Below, in pieces: positions 57,919-64,000 of a DNA stretch of 64,000 nt. The translations under genes were made by a program, and so were the position numbers. The notes under the pieces were generated by a model, which worked only from the letters and a program-made list of their open reading frames with translations, was not told the DNA's origin and made no database searches. The DNA is from an uncultured Muriicola sp. (lineage in GTDB: Bacteria; Bacteroidota; Bacteroidia; Flavobacteriales; Flavobacteriaceae): NCBI RefSeq assembly GCF_947258935.1, contig NZ_CAMYKH010000002.1:1-64000 (forward strand), in the 5' to 3' direction. How positions within the stretch are numbered: the stretch's first letter is position 1; every line of letters starts with the position of its first letter.

Positions 57919-58419
57919 TTATAATACTAGTTCATAACAATAAAAGGGATGAATACTTTGGTTCGGGAAATAAATAGGGCCAAGTTTTTGGTACCCACGG
58001 GCCTCATAAAAGCGCTGATTTCGTTCATTTTTACTAAAGGTATCTAAACGGATGGAAGTATACTTTTCATCAACTGCTTTCTGTTCTGCGGCATCCATTA
58101 ACAACCTGGCCTTGCCTTTACCCTGTAGTTCGGGAAGTACTGCCAAACGATGAATATAGAGATTATTATCATTTGGCGTGAGCCATTCAACAGGGACATA
58201 TTCCTCGTCCATCATGGAAGAGATGGCAATACACCCCTGGATCATGGAATGATGCTCTAGCACAAAAAGTTCTTCCCTTGCCACATCTCTCAAAAATGCC
58301 TCTTTGGAGGGATAGTGCTCATTCCATTGATATATTCCACTGCCGATCATATACTGTGCGCAGGCCTTGGTAAGACGCAAGATCTGGGGAATTTCTTCTA
58401 TCTTTGCAGGTCTAATCAT
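57919..58419 (-). CDS. GNAT family N-acetyltransferase
   Basis: LYIHRLAVLPELQGKGKARLLMDAAEQKAVDEKYTSIRLDTFSKNERNQRFYEARGY. Confidence 0.92.
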   Translation of the reverse strand: MIRPAKIEEIPQILRLTKACAQYMIGSGIYQWNEHYPSKEAFLRDVAREELFVLEHHSMIQGCIAISSMMDEEYVPVEWLTPNDNNLYIHRLAVLPELQGKGKARLLMDAAEQKAVDEKYTSIRLDTFSKNERNQRFYEARGYQKLGPIYFPNQSIHPFYCYELVL

Positions 58420-58469
58420 CTAATCATTCCAATTAATCCGTAAATTTATAGTATTAATCGCTAACCATT

Positions 58470-59267
58470 ATGAAGAACATATTAGTACCCATCGGAACCT
58501 CCCCAAATGCACATGAGACGCTTCAATACGCTGTAGATCTAGCGTCTAAATTTTCTTCGCAGGTGTTTGTAATGGAAGTATTTAATGTGACCAAAGGCGC
58601 GGGAAATTTAAAAGATATTTCAGCCAAAGTAGCGCAAAGTGGAAAAGAAAGGCTTAAAGAGATCATCAATAAGGTGGACGGAAAGAAAGTTGAGATCAAA
58701 ATAGCCACCTATAACGGAGATTTAATTGATGGATTAAAAGAGATCAATGATAAACTTGGGATAGATCTAATAGTAATTGCTCCAAGAAGTAATGATATTA
58801 AGGAAGAATTGTATTTAGGTCATACATCTGGAAGGATCATAAAAAGAACAGAGATCCCGACATTGATTGTGCCTAAAGGAACGAAGTTTACTCCATTTAA
58901 GATTGTCCTTGTAGGATTTAAGTCGGGTGTCTTAAAAAGAAAACGAATTCTTAATCCGTTAATAGAGATCAAGAAAAAATTTAAATCCAAGATCCATTTA
59001 TTACTCGTAAAGACTCCCGGATATATTGACAGAGACCTGCAGATAAATACAGCATTGATGGATATCAGTTCTCATTTGACGTTGGCAGAACACGCCACCA
59101 CGTATTTAGGAATTTTAGAACATATTCAGGCTGAACATCCGGATTTGCTTTGTGTATTTCGAAGGAAAAGAGGGGTGTTTACCAATTTGTGGGAAAAGAA
59201 TACGATTCATAAGGCCGAATTCTCAGCCAAGATCCCTGTATTGGTGTTAAGCGTAAAGAAAGACTAA
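58470..59267 (+). CDS. Universal stress protein family
   Basis: KNILVPIGTSPNAHETLQYAVDLASKFSSQVFVMEVF...HTSGRIIKRTEIPTLIVPKG; duplicated domain layout. Confidence 0.9.
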   Translation: MKNILVPIGTSPNAHETLQYAVDLASKFSSQVFVMEVFNVTKGAGNLKDISAKVAQSGKERLKEIINKVDGKKVEIKIATYNGDLIDGLKEINDKLGIDLIVIAPRSNDIKEELYLGHTSGRIIKRTEIPTLIVPKGTKFTPFKIVLVGFKSGVLKRKRILNPLIEIKKKFKSKIHLLLVKTPGYIDRDLQINTALMDISSHLTLAEHATTYLGILEHIQAEHPDLLCVFRRKRGVFTNLWEKNTIHKAEFSAKIPVLVLSVKKD

Positions 59268-59591
59268 TAAAAAACCACTACGATTGTGACGGTGCCGGTT
59301 ATGATCTCGGCATCTTTGACTGCCGCAGTTATTTATTCCATTCATGTTGTATTTACATGTAGTAAATTTCAGGAAAGTGAAAAAGCATGGCTGGATTATA
59401 GCCGTTGTTGTAAAACATTATTAATTTCTGACCTTTCCTCGTTGATTTTTTGTAATTACAAATTCCAGTAGTTGTAAAATTTTCGTGGCTTTCTCCAGGC
59501 ATTGCTTTTCCGTTTGCGAGAAGTGCTCTGGAATTAGTGGTGCCTTAGTCTAGGGGAATATTATATTTTATACTGTTCTGTTTTCTAATGG

Positions 59592-60077
59592 TTACTTGGC
59601 GATTATATCAAGTTGCTCTTTGTTGAGCGCTATATCTACCATAACACCGTATTCCAAGCCCATTATTTTTGGAAGGATTAATTCGAGCATAGTGGGCTTT
59701 TGAATATGATCTTCTTTAGTTTCGGGATCGGGTAAATAAACCAATCCTTTATAGGTTTCATCTTTATAATAGAGAGATACATCAAAAAAATAAAAATTCT
59801 CTGGAGGAATATAATCCGACCAATCTATGTTCTTAAAAAAATATTTTGGCTTCTTTATTTTATAGGAGCAAGGAGAAATATCTAAATTGATGGTACCCAT
59901 GAAATAGTTGCTCAAATCAAGACCTCGTTCAAGAAAATGTTGAAACTGTTGTTTTAAAGTCCCTTCCGGATATCGCTCATCCTTGCCTTTACCAGAGGCA
60001 ACTCCATAACCCGACTGTATTTCACCGCGAACTAGAGTGTATTCTATAGATCCCGTCTTATTATTTTTCTTATCCAT
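59592..60077 (-). CDS. Hypothetical protein resembling PF01982/DUF120 (archaeal CTP-dependent riboflavin kinase-like cradle-loop barrel)
   Basis: RGEIQSGYGVASGKGKDERYPEGTLKQQFQHFLERGLDLSNYFMGTINLDI ... TMLELILPKIMGLEYGVMVDIAL. Confidence 0.5.
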   Translation of the reverse strand: MDKKNNKTGSIEYTLVRGEIQSGYGVASGKGKDERYPEGTLKQQFQHFLERGLDLSNYFMGTINLDISPCSYKIKKPKYFFKNIDWSDYIPPENFYFFDVSLYYKDETYKGLVYLPDPETKEDHIQKPTMLELILPKIMGLEYGVMVDIALNKEQLDIIAK

Positions 60078-60258
60078 AACTTAAATATGAGATTTTAACT
60101 AGTTCGTTCAATAGGATGTGAACTACTGTTGTCACTAGTTGCAAACTAACGGTAGGGGGGGAGACATCTCAAAGTATTTCTCCAAAACAAATAATTCTAT
60201 TTTTCTTCATTAATATTTAACCCTTTTTTTTAAACAAAACTCCATGTTTATCATTCGT

Positions 60259-61869
60259 TCAACCAGTAGTTTTGTTTGCTTCATCAAGTCGTCGTTGCTC
60301 TAATGTCGAAGTTATCTCACCCATTTTTTTCTTTGTTAGAGGATAAAACAGCATTATTCCTGCCCCAATTACCGCAACAATACCAGGCACCCAACTCATT
60401 AACATTTTTATACCGGGAATTGCGCCTTCAATAGAAGTAGTGTCCTGACCATTATAGTGGAAGGCACCTAAAATCAATCCTATGATAGCACCTGCAATAC
60501 CTCCTCCAAATTTAGTTGCAAACGATCCTGCTGAATAAACCAAGCCCGTAGCTCTACGATTATTTTTCCATTCTGAATAATCCGCAGCATCACCTAACAT
60601 CACAAAGAATAAGCAGGAAAAAAAGGCTCCAATGAGTTCTGAAAGCAACCCAATTGTAAAAATAAGGACAACAGCAGTTGAATCGCAGAATATTAAAAGG
60701 GATATAACAGCTCCAGAAATAAGCAAAGAATAAATAAACATTTTCCGTTTTCCATATTTATTACTTAATGGCGTCATTAAAATTGCACCTACAATAGAAA
60801 CCAACATTAACCCTACAAGATAAGACGCAGCCAATAATTGATCGTGTAAATAATGAGTGAAATATATAATTATAATACCTTGTTTGATGGCATTATAGGA
60901 ACTTGAAAATATCCCAGTAATAAGCAATGTCCACCATGGCCTATTGTTAACCAAATCCTTAAAATCTTGTTTTAGATTGGCTTTCTGATCCTTTGGAGGT
61001 AGTATCCGTTCTCTTGTAGTATAGAAGGTGATAAACATTAAAATCGCAAGAACAACTGCCATTGAACGCATAGAGTAACTATAACCCCTCTTTTGATCAA
61101 TAATTCTCAGATTTTCTGAAGTTAAATTAGATTCTCCTGCGACTATAAAGGAATACGTTTTTCCAGATTCCATGTTAAAGCTCTTACCGACAGTAGGCGT
61201 ATTTTCCAAATTACGGTCATCGTTCCATTTAAAAGTGGCGATTCCATCCTCGGTTTTTATATTAGTATTCTCTACATCTCTTGTGGCGGCAATGTCAACT
61301 TGATACGTATTGTTCTCCAGTTTTGAGACCTCTACCGAAGGATCTACATTTCCGAAATAGGCAATAAGAAAGAGCAGTGCTCCCTGAACAAGAATTCCTC
61401 CACCAAATGCACCTACCATTCTATAGGCCCCAATACTTGTACGTTCTTTGTCATCTCCGGACATAACGGCCATCAACGCACCATATGGTACGTTATTGGC
61501 TGTGTACATGAGCGTAAAAAAGAGGTAAGTGATATAAGCATAAATGATTTTCCCAGAGGCGCTAAAGTCTGGGCTAGAAAAAAGTAGAATTAAACTAATT
61601 GCTAAGGGAATCGCAGTCCAGAGGATCCATGGTCGAAATTTGCCGTATTTTGATTTGGTACGATCACCAATAACACCCATCACGACATCACTGATACCAT
61701 CGCTCAAACGTGCTGTTAAAAACAGGACACCTACTGTCACTGGATCTAATCCAAACACGTCGGTATAGAATATGAACAAAAACGTTCCTACTCCTCGCCA
61801 GCCAATATTAGCTGCTGCATCTCCTAATCCGTAGCCTATTTTCTCCTTAACCGAAACTTTATTGCTCAT
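60259..61869 (-). CDS. GPH-family (glycoside-pentoside-hexuronide) MFS transporter with extracytoplasmic insertion
   Basis: KIGYGLGDAAANIGWRGVGTFLFIFYTDVFGLDPVTVGVLFLTARLSDGISDVVMGVIGDRTKSKYGKFRPWILW. Confidence 0.92.
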   Translation of the reverse strand: MSNKVSVKEKIGYGLGDAAANIGWRGVGTFLFIFYTDVFGLDPVTVGVLFLTARLSDGISDVVMGVIGDRTKSKYGKFRPWILWTAIPLAISLILLFSSPDFSASGKIIYAYITYLFFTLMYTANNVPYGALMAVMSGDDKERTSIGAYRMVGAFGGGILVQGALLFLIAYFGNVDPSVEVSKLENNTYQVDIAATRDVENTNIKTEDGIATFKWNDDRNLENTPTVGKSFNMESGKTYSFIVAGESNLTSENLRIIDQKRGYSYSMRSMAVVLAILMFITFYTTRERILPPKDQKANLKQDFKDLVNNRPWWTLLITGIFSSSYNAIKQGIIIIYFTHYLHDQLLAASYLVGLMLVSIVGAILMTPLSNKYGKRKMFIYSLLISGAVISLLIFCDSTAVVLIFTIGLLSELIGAFFSCLFFVMLGDAADYSEWKNNRRATGLVYSAGSFATKFGGGIAGAIIGLILGAFHYNGQDTTSIEGAIPGIKMLMSWVPGIVAVIGAGIMLFYPLTKKKMGEITSTLEQRRLDEANKTTG

Positions 61870-61883
61870 AATTGAATAATTGT

Positions 61884-63956
61884 TTATTGGACTATTTCAA
61901 GTAGACCTTTTGCTAAAATATTATTAGAAGCAGATCCTACAAGTATTTCAAATTGCCCTGGCTCAACTATCCAATTTTCTGTTTTTACATCCCAAAATGC
62001 AAAGTCTCTTTCCGTTAATGTAAAATGCAAGGTTTTTTTAACTCCTGCATTTAACTGTACTTTCTGAAAATCTTTCAACTCTTTTAAAGGACGTTCCACA
62101 GAAGATTCTATATCACGAACATATATTTGGACTATTTCCTGTCCATCCATTGCTCCAGCGTTCTTAATATCAATTTTAAAACTTACGGATGAGCCTGCTT
62201 TGATTGATGCTTGTTCAATCTTCAAATTGCTGTATTCATATGTTGTATAAGACAAGCCAAAGCCAAAGTTATAAAGTGGCTCAATTTCTTTATGCTCGTA
62301 CCAACGGTAACCAACAAATATGCTTTCGTCATATTTCACATCAATTATTGGATCTATAATCTTATGATCTTCTTGCCAACCTGTGTATAATGCTGCACCT
62401 TTAGGGATGTAACCGTATCCTGGTGAATCTTTAAATGTTTTCTCTATAGTGATAGGTAACTTTCCAGATGGATTAGTACTACCAGCTACTATTTCAGCAA
62501 AAGCTTTAAACCCAATTTGTCCTGGATACCAGCTGTAAATTAAGCCTGCAATTTCATTGCTCCATTCGGTCATATTCATGCCACTACCAGAGCTCACAGC
62601 TACAATAGTATTCTTATTTAGTAACGCTATGTTTTTAATGGCTTTATTAACAGTTTCTGGAAAATCAAACGATTTATCCCACCCTTCAGAATCAAATGTT
62701 CCAGCACTATATATCACATAATCAGCATTTTTTATAGTTTGATTATCGGGCTTTTCCTGGTAAGTGACTTTGGTCCCATATACCTCTTTTAGCGCTGCAA
62801 GCATGGTTATAGTATCATAACCTTTAACTTCTGCAGCACCTCCACCACAAGGAATTTTTTCCGAATATTCTCCAGTAAGTAAAATTGAAATATCTGCTGA
62901 TTTAGGTATGGGTAAAACACCATTGTTTTTGAGAAGTACCATACTTTCACGCGCTGTTTGTAAGGCGACCTCAATATGATCATCGAAATTTTCGAAATAG
63001 CTAGTATCTTTTACGGGACGTTCAAGGAGACCCATCGCTATTTGTGTGGTTAATATGTTAGTTACCATTCTATCGATGTCTGCTTCTTCCACTTTTCCAT
63101 CTTCAAGAAGCGATTGTGCGGAAGAACGTAAAAAGAATTTATCTTTTTTCATATAAGCAGGATATTCTTCTCTAGGTTCACCAGGCATATCCAGATCAAG
63201 TCCGGATTTTATCACTTTTTCGGAATCAAAAACCGACCACCAATCGCTCATAACCAACCACTTAAAACCTAGATTCTCACGTAAAAGACCTGTAATAACA
63301 TCTTTGTTTTGGCCTGCATACTCACCATTTACCAAATTATAGGAAGTCATAACAGCCATTGCCCCTGCATTAACACCTGCTTCAAACGCTGGCATATAAA
63401 TTTCACGTAATGCTCTATCATCAACTATAGAATTTGATGTTCTTCTTTTGTAGTCTGTATTATTGGCAATAAAATGCTTTAAAGTAGCCATAGTACCTGT
63501 TTCTTGCATACCTACTACATAATTTTCTACCATACGCGCGGCCAAATACGGATCTTCGCCAAAGTATTCAAAGTTTCTACCGTTTTGAGATATTCTATAA
63601 ATGTTCATTCCTGGCCCTAAAAGCACCGCAATTTCCCCAGCTCTACATTCTTCGCCAATAGATTTTGCATAATTACTTGACAACTCCTTATTCCAAGTAC
63701 TTGCTAAGGCTATTGGACTTGGGAAAGCAACCGATTTTTCAAGTTGGTTAGGAAGCTCTGGTCGTATGTTAACACCTTGTGTGGCATCGGATAAATACAG
63801 CGCCGGTATATTAAACTTTTCAAACCCTTTTGTGTAAAACATGTTGTAACCACCTATTATTGAGATTTTCTCATCGATGGTCATTTGATTAAGGATTTCT
63901 ATGGCTTGTTTTTTTGCATCATTATATGCAATAGGAGGACTAAAAGGTTTGAACAT
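61884..63956 (-). CDS. Glycoside hydrolase family 3 (beta-glucosidase-type), C-terminal fibronectin III-like domain
   Basis: LSDATQGVNIRPELPNQLEKSVAFPSPIALASTW, LKHFIANNTDYKRRTSNSIVDDRALREIY, WLVMSDWWSVFDSEKVIKSGLDLDMPGEP; no obvious signal peptide. Confidence 0.94.
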   Translation of the reverse strand: MFKPFSPPIAYNDAKKQAIEILNQMTIDEKISIIGGYNMFYTKGFEKFNIPALYLSDATQGVNIRPELPNQLEKSVAFPSPIALASTWNKELSSNYAKSIGEECRAGEIAVLLGPGMNIYRISQNGRNFEYFGEDPYLAARMVENYVVGMQETGTMATLKHFIANNTDYKRRTSNSIVDDRALREIYMPAFEAGVNAGAMAVMTSYNLVNGEYAGQNKDVITGLLRENLGFKWLVMSDWWSVFDSEKVIKSGLDLDMPGEPREEYPAYMKKDKFFLRSSAQSLLEDGKVEEADIDRMVTNILTTQIAMGLLERPVKDTSYFENFDDHIEVALQTARESMVLLKNNGVLPIPKSADISILLTGEYSEKIPCGGGAAEVKGYDTITMLAALKEVYGTKVTYQEKPDNQTIKNADYVIYSAGTFDSEGWDKSFDFPETVNKAIKNIALLNKNTIVAVSSGSGMNMTEWSNEIAGLIYSWYPGQIGFKAFAEIVAGSTNPSGKLPITIEKTFKDSPGYGYIPKGAALYTGWQEDHKIIDPIIDVKYDESIFVGYRWYEHKEIEPLYNFGFGLSYTTYEYSNLKIEQASIKAGSSVSFKIDIKNAGAMDGQEIVQIYVRDIESSVERPLKELKDFQKVQLNAGVKKTLHFTLTERDFAFWDVKTENWIVEPGQFEILVGSASNNILAKGLLEIVQ

Positions 63957-64000
63957 GGTGTCTGTTTTATATTCTTGGACAATGGGTTTGTTTCATACAA

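Noticed and set aside
59286-59471. 61-aa plus-strand ORF after the universal stress protein
   Set aside because: No RBS or recognisable domain, and compositionally unremarkable; considered spurious.
1-64000. CRISPR arrays, IS elements, prophage, restriction-modification or toxin-antitoxin loci, tRNA/rRNA genes
   Set aside because: Searched by eye for regularly spaced repeats, transposase or integrase motifs, methylase motifs and tRNA T-loop signatures; none supported.

Overview
The window is a gene-dense chromosomal segment from a Bacteroidota, most likely Flavobacteriaceae. This lineage call rests on protein style, one TTG-N18-TATCTTTG promoter and AT-rich spacers, and is an inference. I found no rRNA, tRNA, CRISPR array, IS element or prophage. 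Housekeeping content includes class II ribonucleotide reductase nrdJ, ribE, pdxA, DUF177-rpmF-fabH-accB-accC, asd, alr, tdk, rsmI, recJ, lpxH and queD. Accessory content includes (i) a minus-strand array of ECF sigma factor, small protein, MscS-like channel, UPF0339, DUF3078 and MscL, with a second ~90% identical MscL about 40 kb away; (ii) a compact plus-strand operon (27465-32632) of esterase, ATP-grasp with a histone-H1-like Lys/Ala/Pro tail, YbdK/GCS2 carboxylate-amine ligase, class I glutamine amidotransferase and a second, probably circularly permuted ATP-grasp, which is the best candidate for an uncharacterised biosynthetic or modification system; (iii) a membrane LytTR regulator next to an acyltransferase, with a near-perfect 20-bp tandem direct repeat between them; (iv) carbohydrate genes at both edges: a truncated alginate lyase at the left, and a cytoplasmic GH3 plus GPH transporter with an extracytoplasmic insertion at the right. 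All family assignments come from reading motifs by eye; no database search was run.
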